Assembly (NCBI GenBank): GCA_003516765.1
Contig: DPCD01000159.1
Coordinates: 1,558 to 12,900 of the forward strand
Direction of reading: 5' to 3'
DNA: 11,343 nt
DNA from: Clostridiales bacterium
Lineage (GTDB): Bacteria; Bacillota; Clostridia; Oscillospirales; Oscillospiraceae
Shown one piece after another: positions 6,936-11,343 of the stretch. Each line of letters starts with the position of its first letter. Within the stretch, counting starts at the first letter, position 1. Under the pieces are notes generated by a model, which searched no databases, was not told the DNA's origin, and saw only the letters and a list, made by a program, of their open reading frames with translations. A program made the position numbers and the translations under genes.

Positions 6936-7365
6936 CCTGCACCTCTGGCATCAGGATCACGCCGCTCTGTGCCTTCTCGCCGTCTTCCGGTGTCTCCTTC
7001 GGCATTCTCCAGCCGAAGTTGCAGGCAAGTGTAAACTCCGCGCCCTTCGCGCCGTCCCGGTCAAAGAGCCGTTCCGCCGCATAAGCCTCCACACGGGACT
7101 TCCCGCGCGTAATTGTGTCCACGAATTCCGGCTTTGCCGCATAATTCAGCAGCGTTTGCCGCGATGTAAACCCCAATGCCAGCGCCAGTCCGACAATGGT
7201 CGGCGGCTTCTCATGAATCAGAACCGGGTTTCCCTTCTTATCGAAGACCGGCATCCCGGATTCATCGTATAAGGGTTCTCCCTTGCACTGTTCAAAGTAT
7301 GCGTCGATCCGATCTTCCATTTCCTTTGCCGATTCAAACCTCGGCTTCCTTCCGGCCTTCGCCAT
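6928..7365 (-). CDS. terS: Terminase small subunit (gp3-like DNA packaging protein)
   Basis: A 145-aa protein directly upstream of and overlapping the large terminase. It matches the gp3-like DNA packaging protein family: MAKAGRKPRFESAKEMEDRI at the start, a short beta insert (DESGMPVFDKKGNPV), then PPTIVGLALALGFTSRQTLL, a helix-turn-helix-type segment (about residues 55-75), and a C-terminal part with AERLFDRDGAKGAEFTLAC and FGWRMPKE. It should recognise the packaging start site and load the large subunit. ATG 7365 is chosen over upstream codons because it has AAGGAGG about 7 nt away and starts the conserved MAKAGRKP. It is the first gene after the terminator at 7451-7478, so a late promoter probably lies in the intervening 85 nt. 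Confidence 0.88.
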   Translation of the reverse strand: MAKAGRKPRFESAKEMEDRIDAYFEQCKGEPLYDESGMPVFDKKGNPVLIHEKPPTIVGLALALGFTSRQTLLNYAAKPEFVDTITRGKSRVEAYAAERLFDRDGAKGAEFTLACNFGWRMPKETPEDGEKAQSGVILMPEVQDG

Positions 7366-7407
7366 CCCGATTCCTCCTTTCTCGTAATTTTGTGTATTTC
7401 TGCATCC

Positions 7408-7451
7408 AGCATAGCAGACCATCCCATATCATTCACCCCGTAAACAGGATA
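7408..7451 (-). promoter_or_regulatory. Candidate late promoter with shared upstream element, before terminase genes
   Basis: On the minus strand TATCCTGTTTACGGGGTGA (up to GTGAAT, 7431-7436) is followed after 17 nt by TGCTATGCT, an extended -10 with 4/6 core match (7408-7413). No -35 consensus is visible at the matching position, so an activator may replace it. The element recurs before scaffold with one base inserted. It is the only room for a promoter between the 7451-7478 terminator and the terminase genes. Confidence 0.35.
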
Positions 7452-7478
7452 AAACCTCGGTATTTCACCGAGGTTTTT
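7451..7478 (+). terminator. Bidirectional-looking intrinsic terminator separating accessory and late modules
   Basis: AAAACCTCGGT (7451-7461) and ACCGAGGTTTT (7467-7477) form a perfect 11-bp stem around ATTTC. A T-run follows on the plus strand and, through the A-run, a shorter one on the minus strand. As all genes are on the minus strand, its working role is probably to end the transcript from the accessory genes about 40 nt after the last stop codon. The rest of 7366-7517 holds only the promoter candidate and a ribosome site. Confidence 0.7.
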
Positions 7479-7517
7479 CCGAATGGAGGTACATTCTGCA
7501 CCGTCCCTTTTTTGCGT

Positions 7518-7988
7518 TTATTCATCCTTGCCGAGCGGCACTTCGTCAGGCCATCCCATCAGCTCCTCACAGCGCGTCATCGCCGATACATCGTCCATCT
7601 GCCGGACTTCTGTCATCAACGCCTGAACTTTCTCTATGCTCTTTCCTTTGGAGACCAGCTCCTTTTGGCATTTCGCAAGCATATCCCAGAGCATGCTTGC
7701 CCGGCATCCCTGCGCGCCGCTATCCAGCAGCATATTGGTGAGTTCGTTTTCTTCTCCAGTCGTCAGCGACCAAGTCAGCAGGAATTTATCCAACCCCTGT
7801 AAAACCAGCTGGAGCCGTGCCCGCTGCACATCAAAGGACTGAGAGAAATGTGGGTCTTCCTTGATCGGCCAAAACAGCATTGCATCGTCGAATACCTTCT
7901 TCACATTCTTCAGTTCCTCCACGGCTTCGCCCAGCGCCTCGATGCACGTGCTTCGTTCCGCCATCGTCAATTTTTCCACTCGAATCAT
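7518..7988 (-). CDS. Unknown protein, second of a related tandem pair
   Basis: A 156-aa soluble, helix-rich protein I do not recognise. It starts MIRVEKLTMAERSTCIEALG and has VLQGLDKFLLTWSLTTGEEN near the centre. The first 37 residues align without gaps to the upstream neighbour with 13 identities (including VEK, T, AER, A, V, L and VF), and the central FLxxWxLTxxxGExxxLxN region also matches, so the two genes probably arose by duplication. There are no catalytic motifs, signal peptide or membrane segment. Its start overlaps the neighbour's stop by ATGA. It is the last gene before the terminator at 7451-7478. The place at the end of the replication transcript suggests a host-takeover, anti-defence or regulatory role, but nothing in the sequence shows which. 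Confidence 0.8.
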   Translation of the reverse strand: MIRVEKLTMAERSTCIEALGEAVEELKNVKKVFDDAMLFWPIKEDPHFSQSFDVQRARLQLVLQGLDKFLLTWSLTTGEENELTNMLLDSGAQGCRASMLWDMLAKCQKELVSKGKSIEKVQALMTEVRQMDDVSAMTRCEELMGWPDEVPLGKDE

Positions 7989-8428
7989 ACTAAGTCCTCC
8001 TTGAGACGCTTATCCAGCTCCGCGTTCAGTTTCGCGTCCTCCATGCTGCTGATCTTGCTTATTTTCGCCTGGATTTCAGAAAATGGTGTGCCGTTTCTGC
8101 TGAGCTTCTTCTCATACGCAGTTAATTTCTCGTCCACGCTCTGAGATAAGCATGAGTTTGTGAGCCATGTAAGACCGTTCTTTAAGGCGTAACCTTCTCC
8201 GGACGCAATCGTCAAATGCCAGGCATCAAGGAAATCTTCCACTGTCCGCTGGATCATGCGCAGCAGCGACAGTTCATAGCTTCTTTCCGTCCCAGGCTCA
8301 GCCTGCATTTCATCATATACCAGCGATGAGAATACTTCGTTGGCCTCTTCCAGATCTACGACGTGACAATACATCGCATCGCGCAGCGCCTGCCGTTCAG
8401 CTGCTGTTGTCTTTTCTACAAATGTCAT
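7985..8428 (-). CDS. Unknown protein, first of a related tandem pair
   Basis: A 147-aa helix-rich protein without recognised family. It begins MTFVEKTTAAERQALRDAMY, has RMIQRTVEDFLDAWHLTIAS in the middle and ends in a charged helical tail (EDAKLNAELDKRLKEDLV). It shares layout and scattered identities with the next gene (VEKxTxAER at the N-terminus, FLxAWxLTxxxGE in the middle). Both have a similar size. No Cys clusters, nucleotide-binding motif or membrane segment are visible. It overlaps its upstream and downstream neighbours by ATGA at both ends, which implies coupled translation and possibly matched amounts. A hetero-oligomer of the two paralogues is conceivable but is pure inference. Confidence 0.8.
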   Translation of the reverse strand: MTFVEKTTAAERQALRDAMYCHVVDLEEANEVFSSLVYDEMQAEPGTERSYELSLLRMIQRTVEDFLDAWHLTIASGEGYALKNGLTWLTNSCLSQSVDEKLTAYEKKLSRNGTPFSEIQAKISKISSMEDAKLNAELDKRLKEDLV

Positions 8429-8745
8429 GCCTGTTCCTCCTTTTTTACAGCCCGTACTTTAAACACGCCTTCGTCTTTCGTTGTCTCCACCTTCCAGTGT
8501 TCCATATACTGCCGCAGATCTCCGCTGTGGAAAAACAGCTCATACCCACCGTCAAACTCCACGCCATTCTCACGCGCCATCAGCGCAAGAATTGCATCCA
8601 CCAGTCCCGTCACCTGTTTTGCGCCGGCCCTGAGTTCTGCACATTCCTTCTCTAAGCGAATGCACTTGTCGCGCATCCCTTCATTCTGGTTCCGAAGTCC
8701 CTGAATTTTACTTTTCAGTTCTCGAATCTCCTGCATTTTGGTCAT
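8425..8745 (-). CDS. Coiled-coil protein, unknown function
   Basis: A 106-aa protein. Residues 1-40 (MTKMQEIRELKSKIQGLRNQ, then EGMRDKCIRLEKECAELRAG) form an obvious coiled coil with heptad-like Leu/Ile/Met spacing. After this come QVTGLVDAILALMARENG and a compact C-terminal part (YELFFHSGDLRQYMEHWKVE) ending in a basic, Lys-rich tail. Similar layouts occur in Clostridia phage hypotheticals, with no known role. ATG 8745 overlaps the previous stop as ATGA and has AAGGAG about 10 nt upstream. A second ATG three codons in (8736) is possible. A longer reading back to 8925 would run across the Cys-rich neighbour and is rejected. Confidence 0.78.
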   Translation of the reverse strand: MTKMQEIRELKSKIQGLRNQNEGMRDKCIRLEKECAELRAGAKQVTGLVDAILALMARENGVEFDGGYELFFHSGDLRQYMEHWKVETTKDEGVFKVRAVKKEEQA

Positions 8746-8951
8746 GGTCTGTTTACTCCTTCGTAAATTTCGATTCTGGACTGCGCGATCGTACAGTCCG
8801 CATAGCGGAAGGACGCGCAGTAACGGGACATATACCGCCCCGCAGAGGACTTGTCCACAAACTGTACCCGGCATCCGCCCTCGCAGCACACCTTCCGCTG
8901 CTCGTTGTACTTGTAGAATGGACATTTCCAGTCCTTGTGCCAGTAGTCCAT
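8742..8951 (-). CDS. Small Cys-rich, probably zinc-binding protein
   Basis: A 69-aa protein, MDYWHKDWKCPFYKYNEQRK onwards, with Cys in CPFY, CCEGGC, YC and DC contexts: six or more cysteines in under 60 residues. Such small metal-binding proteins (often annotated only as hypothetical) are common in Firmicutes prophages among replication-accessory genes. The spacing suggests one zinc site using CPF, CCEGGC and the later YCASFRYADC. There is no DNA-binding domain that I can name. ATG 8951 is chosen because CGGAGGTAG lies about 6 nt upstream. The upstream gene stops 4 nt before this start. The gene ends in an ATGA overlap with the coiled-coil gene. Confidence 0.78.
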   Translation of the reverse strand: MDYWHKDWKCPFYKYNEQRKVCCEGGCRVQFVDKSSAGRYMSRYCASFRYADCTIAQSRIEIYEGVNRP

Positions 8952-8955
8952 CCGT

Positions 8956-9123
8956 CTACCTCCGGATGGCGCTAGGAGGCCGTACCCACGCTGGAATGTC
9001 CTCAATCAGTTCCGTCAAGTCAGAGATCACGCCGCAGAGCATGAATTTTTCGTCATCCTGCCCCTTCCGGTATTCCTGTACCACGCGGAGCGCGTCAGAG
9101 CGTTTGATATATTCGTCATCCAT
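8956..9123 (-). CDS. Small conserved phage protein, unknown function
   Basis: A 55-aa acidic protein, MDDEYIKRSDALRVVQEYRK onwards, with VISDLTELIEDIPAW in the second half. The layout of a YIKRSDAL start, one amphipathic helix, then a helix ending in IEDIPA is one I recognise from many small hypotheticals of Clostridia phages, without known function. Single Cys, no metal motif. ATG 9123 is chosen because GGAGGG is 7 nt upstream. It overlaps the preceding gene's stop by 8 nt. The longer reading that starts at 9153 lacks a ribosome site. Confidence 0.72.
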   Translation of the reverse strand: MDDEYIKRSDALRVVQEYRKGQDDEKFMLCGVISDLTELIEDIPAWVRPPSAIRR

Positions 9124-9256
9124 TGCCGCGCCCTCCCAGCAAGCCCCGGACAAATCCGAGGATTAAGTACTTTTGATCCGGTGTAGCCAAGCTCAGCAGC
9201 CGCCGAAGCTCAGGTTCCGTCTTATCAAAATCTTTCGGTTTATCTGTATCTTTCAT
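9116..9256 (-). CDS. Small charged protein, unknown function
   Basis: A 46-aa protein, MKDTDKPKDFDKTEPELRRL, then LSLATPDQKYLILGFVRGLL and a Gly-rich end. The first half is highly charged and probably disordered. The second half is one hydrophobic or amphipathic helix (DQKYLILGFVRGLL), too short and too charged at the start for a confident membrane segment. I do not recognise a family with certainty, though the TPDQKYLILGFVRGL pattern resembles small phage proteins next to repressors or replication genes. ATG 9256 has AAGGAGG 6 nt upstream, and the helicase loader stop is 10 nt before. A small peptide effector is possible but unproven. Confidence 0.68.
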   Translation of the reverse strand: MKDTDKPKDFDKTEPELRRLLSLATPDQKYLILGFVRGLLGGRGNG

Positions 9257-9266
9257 GTTGTCCTCC

Positions 9267-9812
9267 TTATGTCCCATCGCCCATCGCAAGGCGATCCGCA
9301 AGTCCTGTGACCATCTGCTTCACGCTGCTCGGCAGCGCGGCATATTCTTTGTCGGATTGCTGGCGCACGTTGTAGCTCCGCTGGAAGTTCGACGCAATGA
9401 CCGAAGATACCGTGTCAGCCTCCATCAGCGCCCATTCTCTGATCTGCTGCGGCGAACCGACCAGCCTTTGAACATTCTTCGGCAGCTTCTGAAATTCCTC
9501 CTGCGAGCCGTACACGCCGTTTCGGATCGCCTTTGCGACGAGGTTCCAAGCCTCCTGCGCCGTCATCTCATTCGGCGTCCGCATCTTGACGAGCTGTGCC
9601 TTGACCTCGCCGATATTCGGTGGGAAGGTGTTTGTGCGGGAGGCCAGCATGGATTTGACCGCAAGCGCAACGTCCCGAAGCGATTCATCCTCGAACATTT
9701 CCGCCCACAGATTCACGATCTTGTTCGCCTCCGCAGAACCGATGTTGCTGTAAAACTGCGGGTAGGCCGCTTTCAGGACTGACAGTATCTCCGCCGTTTC
9801 AACTTTGTTCAT
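9267..9812 (-). CDS. Replicative helicase loader/inhibitor, G39P-like
   Basis: A 181-aa protein resembling the phage SPP1 G39P loader family, which holds the replicative hexameric helicase inactive and delivers it to the initiator at the origin. The N-terminus (VETAEILSVLKAAYPQFYSN, NKIVNLWAEMFEDESLRDVA, LAVKSMLASRTNTFPPNIGE) is the typical helical loader domain with its TxxFPPxIGE turn at about residues 60-70. The C-terminal half (TAQEAWNLVAKAIRNGVYGS, FQKLPKNVQRLVGSPQQIRE) has the pattern of the AWxxxxxAI...LP...R..G family members. ATG 9812 is chosen: GGAGGA lies 8 nt upstream and the 14-nt overlap with the organiser gene keeps translation coupled. The matching helicase is not inside this window and may be taken from the host or lie elsewhere. 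Confidence 0.85.
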   Translation of the reverse strand: MNKVETAEILSVLKAAYPQFYSNIGSAEANKIVNLWAEMFEDESLRDVALAVKSMLASRTNTFPPNIGEVKAQLVKMRTPNEMTAQEAWNLVAKAIRNGVYGSQEEFQKLPKNVQRLVGSPQQIREWALMEADTVSSVIASNFQRSYNVRQQSDKEYAALPSSVKQMVTGLADRLAMGDGT

Positions 9813-10632
9813 TTCGCAAGTCCTCCGCAAGCTGCGCAAAGATATTCCCGTTCGCCCGGTTCCCCTGTGCGCGGTTTCCCTGTGTCCGGTATGCCGTGCC
9901 GCCCTTGTTCTGCTCGCCGCTCAGCCAGCCGTTGATAAATCGTCGGATTCCGCTCTTCGTCTTCCTCTTCTTTGGGTTCGCGTCGCACCATCCGGCCATG
10001 TTCCGAAGCTCCTGCATCACATCCACAGCAGGGTAAAGCTCCGTCCACTTGATCACGTCCTCATTCGTCACCCCGTAATAGGAACCATCGTTCAGGATGA
10101 TATCGATGACCGGCGGCGTGGAGACGGTTTCCGGCTCCGCGCAAGAAGCATCGTTAGATGCTTCCTCTTCTGTACTATCCTGATCTAAACCTATACTATC
10201 CTTACCTATACTATACTGTGGTTCCAAAATGGTTCCATATTGGTTCCGGTTTGGTTCCGGCAGCGCAGGAGTCTCTTCCGTCTCTGCCAAACGCTCTGTA
10301 TATGCCTTGTTTGGCTTAACGCTGAGCAGCGCCAGTTCGTCTTGATAGACTGTCGGACGATAGCGGTCGCTTTTCAGTGTGTTGTGCATACGCCAGTGCT
10401 TGATAACAATGACACCGGAATCGAAGCGGATGATGAAGCGTTTGGCAAGTAGTATCTTCAGATCGTCCGCCGAGGCGCTGACATAATCCGTAATCCGCTT
10501 CGGGTTGTTCACAAAACCATCATCGTCAGCGCGCATGTTGAGGTGGAAGTAAAGGGCCTGAGCAGAAAGTGGCATCTCAAGGAACGGATCGCTGTCTATG
10601 ATAGACTTCGTAAACATTCTCTTTTGTGCCAT
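9799..10632 (-). CDS. DnaD-like replisome organiser (phage replication initiator)
   Basis: A 277-aa origin-binding initiator. Residues 1-95 (MAQKRMFTKSIIDSDPFLEM, LSAQALYFHLNMRADDDGFV, IRFDSGVIVIKHWRMHNTLK) are the winged-helix N-terminal domain of phage replisome organisers. A long low-complexity linker (about 105-180) contains EPQYSIGKDSIGLDQDS. The C-terminal domain (NEDVIKWTELYPAVDVMQEL, then NMAGWCDANPKKRKTKSGIR, RFINGWL) is typical of this class. The tail has a repeated QGNRA (TQGNRAQGNRANGN). The linker-coding DNA carries iterons and an AT-rich block, so the protein probably binds an origin inside its own gene, as known for lambda O and SPP1-type initiators. ATG 10632 follows AAAGGAG at a good distance. 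The gene overlaps the helicase loader, its expected partner. Confidence 0.88.
   Translation of the reverse strand: MAQKRMFTKSIIDSDPFLEMPLSAQALYFHLNMRADDDGFVNNPKRITDYVSASADDLKILLAKRFIIRFDSGVIVIKHWRMHNTLKSDRYRPTVYQDELALLSVKPNKAYTERLAETEETPALPEPNRNQYGTILEPQYSIGKDSIGLDQDSTEEEASNDASCAEPETVSTPPVIDIILNDGSYYGVTNEDVIKWTELYPAVDVMQELRNMAGWCDANPKKRKTKSGIRRFINGWLSGEQNKGGTAYRTQGNRAQGNRANGNIFAQLAEDLRNEQS
10145..10258. other. Probable phage replication origin inside the replisome organiser gene
   Basis: Within the linker-coding part of the initiator gene lie three elements in a row: a perfect 8-bp palindrome GAAGCATC-GTTA-GATGCTTC (10145-10164), an AT-rich block with repeated CCTATACTAT (10190-10199 and 10205-10214), and four TGGTTCC direct repeats at 10219, 10230, 10241 and 10252. 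The layout of iterons beside an AT-rich unwinding region inside an initiator gene matches known phage origins. Origin function is inference from position and structure. Confidence 0.6.
10219..10258 (+). repeat. Four-copy TGGTTCC iteron array, 11-bp period
   Basis: TGGTTCC occurs four times with identical 11-bp spacing, interrupted by AAAA, ATAT and GGTT. An 11-bp period places every copy on nearly the same face of the helix, as in initiator-binding iterons. The period is not a multiple of three, so codon-level protein repetition does not explain it. Confidence 0.8.
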
Positions 10633-10638
10633 TCCGGG

Positions 10639-10734
10639 TCACTCCTTTCGAGAATCAGCCCGCCTATTCCACGCTTTGATTGCCTGATAACAGGCGCAGA
10701 ACGGGCAGCTTTTCAGCAGGGAAGGATTCTCCAT
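10639..10734 (-). CDS. Miniature Lar-like zinc protein (31 aa), apparently internally shortened
   Basis: A 31-aa reading frame: MENPSLLKSCPFCACYQAIK then AWNRRADSRKE. Lar-family restriction alleviation proteins and related phage zinc ribbons start with LKPCPFCG, have a second Cys pair 20-35 residues later and end in EAIxAWNRRA. Here both ends are present (LKSCPFC and QAIKAWNRRA) but the middle is missing, leaving CPFCAC with only three cysteines. ATG 10734 has GAGGAG 9 nt upstream, in the end of the 57-aa gene, and the gene's own 3' end supplies the AAAGGAG site of the organiser gene. It may be a working mini-protein, a remnant, or simply a translational bridge between neighbours. Confidence 0.6.
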   Translation of the reverse strand: MENPSLLKSCPFCACYQAIKAWNRRADSRKE

Positions 10735-10740
10735 TCAGCA

Positions 10741-10914
10741 TCACTCCTCTTCCGTCGTCCCGCACTGCGGGCCGTTCTGGATGTGCTCCGCGAAAACCAC
10801 CTTACAAACATCGTCAAACTGGTATGATGCGAGGCCGGCATACAGCTTGGTAAGCAAATCGAGCGTCGCCTTTGCCTCGACAAGCTCCTGATATTTTTCG
10901 TTTGTGATTTCCAT
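10741..10914 (-). CDS. Small acidic protein, unknown function
   Basis: A 57-aa protein, MEITNEKYQELVEAKATLDL, then LTKLYAGLASYQFDDVCKVV and a short acidic tail ending TTEEE. It reads as an N-terminal amphipathic helix (NEKYQELVEAKATLDLL) then a second helix. The pattern of ITxEKYxELxxxxxxxDLL followed by a YxxxDVxxxV segment is frequent in small phage hypotheticals of Clostridia. No function is known to me. An AAAGGAA site lies about 8 nt before the ATG at 10914, and the HNH gene stops 3 nt upstream. The end, GAGGAGTGA, doubles as the ribosome site for the miniature Lar-like gene. Confidence 0.75.
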   Translation of the reverse strand: MEITNEKYQELVEAKATLDLLTKLYAGLASYQFDDVCKVVFAEHIQNGPQCGTTEEE

Positions 10915-10917
10915 GTT

Positions 10918-11226
10918 TCAAGTTCCTTTCTTGTAAATCAATTTTGTTTCATCCCATTCTGGATATTTTCTTCTCAGATAATTCGCCAGCGCTTCTTTGA
11001 GCGCCGCACGGTCGGCGGACTGGTCAAGTCTGCGGTGGCATGGGTCGCACAGCGTAATGACGTTCTCAACGATTCCAAGGCCGCCCTGTGCCCGAGAAAT
11101 GTAATGGCACCATGGATTGCCCGGCCTCCCGCAGATGATGCAGCGCCCGCCGTCGCGCTCCCACACGGCCTGTTTGACCGCCGCCTTGATGCTAGTGGCC
11201 CTCGTCTGCCTGTGCAGCTCTCTCAC
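10918..11226 (-). CDS. HNH endonuclease
   Basis: A 102-aa HNH-family nuclease. CIICG (Cys29, Cys32) and CDPCH (Cys60, Cys63) form the structural zinc site. The catalytic core reads CHYISRAQGGLGIVENVITL with His41 and Asn55, closing with His64 in CHRRLD. This is the compact, free-standing HNH type common in Firmicutes phages. HNH proteins often assist terminase or recombination, but here it lies in the replication block far from terL, so a role in replication or recombination intermediates is as likely. The start is GTG at 11226, giving a 35-nt overlap with the preceding gene. An in-frame stop lies just upstream and there is no better start downstream. The ribosome site (GGAATGGG) is weak, so translation may depend on coupling. 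Confidence 0.85.
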   Translation of the reverse strand: MRELHRQTRATSIKAAVKQAVWERDGGRCIICGRPGNPWCHYISRAQGGLGIVENVITLCDPCHRRLDQSADRAALKEALANYLRRKYPEWDETKLIYKKGT

Positions 11227-11343
11227 CCCATTCCAGATTCATCCGCGCCAGCTCGGCCGGCGTCAGTGTTTCAATCCCAACCTGTTTACAGTCCGCAATG
11301 ATGAGGTCAAGCATGATCCCCATCTGGTGCTGGTCAAAGGTCG
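11192..11343 (-). CDS. Unknown protein, C-terminal 49 residues only
   Basis: The frame enters from the right edge and ends at TAG (11192-11194). The visible end, TFDQHQMGIMLDLIIADCKQ then VGIETLTPAELARMNLEWGE and RAAQADEGH, is helical and acidic. LTPAELARMN resembles a short helix-turn segment, but no family can be named from this fragment. It overlaps the HNH gene by 35 nt, so the two are probably translated together. Confidence 0.55.
   Translation of the reverse strand, partial: TFDQHQMGIMLDLIIADCKQVGIETLTPAELARMNLEWGERAAQADEGH

Noticed and set aside
8746..8925. Longer start for the coiled-coil protein
   Set aside because: The extra 60 residues lie over the Cys-rich gene in another frame and have no ribosome site. 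ATG 8745 in an ATGA overlap is better.
10068..10079. A third copy of TCACCCCGTAA inside the replisome organiser gene
   Set aside because: It encodes a Tyr-Gly-Val-Thr stretch in the conserved domain and lacks the following CAGGATA part, so chance codon use is the simplest explanation.
1..11343. CRISPR arrays, insertion sequences, attachment sites, rRNA or tRNA genes
   Set aside because: I saw no regularly spaced direct repeats with spacers, no transposase or integrase and no tRNA fold. The only short repeat array is the 11-bp iteron block.

Overview
The window is 11.3 kb of a tailed double-stranded DNA phage or prophage. Every supported gene lies on the minus strand, so transcription runs from position 11343 down to 1. 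The sequence is fairly GC-rich with strong AGGAGG-type ribosome binding sites, very short gaps and many ATGA overlaps. Those traits and the protein families suggest a phage of a Clostridia-type (Oscillospiraceae-like) gut bacterium; this host call is inference. No integrase, lysis gene or chromosomal flank is present, so lytic versus integrated state cannot be decided.

In transcription order, the right third (11343 to about 9260) is a replication module: the end of an unrecognised gene, an HNH nuclease, a 57-aa protein, a 31-aa miniature Lar-like zinc protein, a DnaD-like replisome organiser and a G39P-type helicase loader. The organiser gene contains a very likely replication origin: four TGGTTCC iterons at an exact 11-bp period, next to an AT-rich stretch and an 8-bp palindrome. 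The middle (9256 to 7518) holds six small, mostly overlapping accessory genes. They include a Cys-rich protein, a coiled-coil protein and two adjacent, related proteins of unknown family. A hairpin terminator at 7451-7478 closes this block.

The left two thirds (7365 to 1) is the packaging and head module: small terminase, large terminase, portal, a Prp-family cysteine protease, scaffold, N4-gp56-type major capsid protein, an 84-aa-class head protein, and a connector that runs off the left edge and carries a GYTGTEEEWLASLKG tail leading into Gly-X-Y sequence. 

The most interesting reading is a self-contained capsid maturation circuit. The phage encodes its own Prp protease, and both the scaffold (FWLHQFEGG) and the capsid protein (FDLRMFDGN) start with a segment resembling the ribosomal protein L27 cleavage motif that host Prp cuts. 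Other items of note are a repeated element placed identically before two possible late promoters, a large two-part inverted repeat in the scaffold leader with SD and anti-SD sequence in its outer arms, and hairpins after the capsid gene and before the connector gene that could tune late gene dosage.
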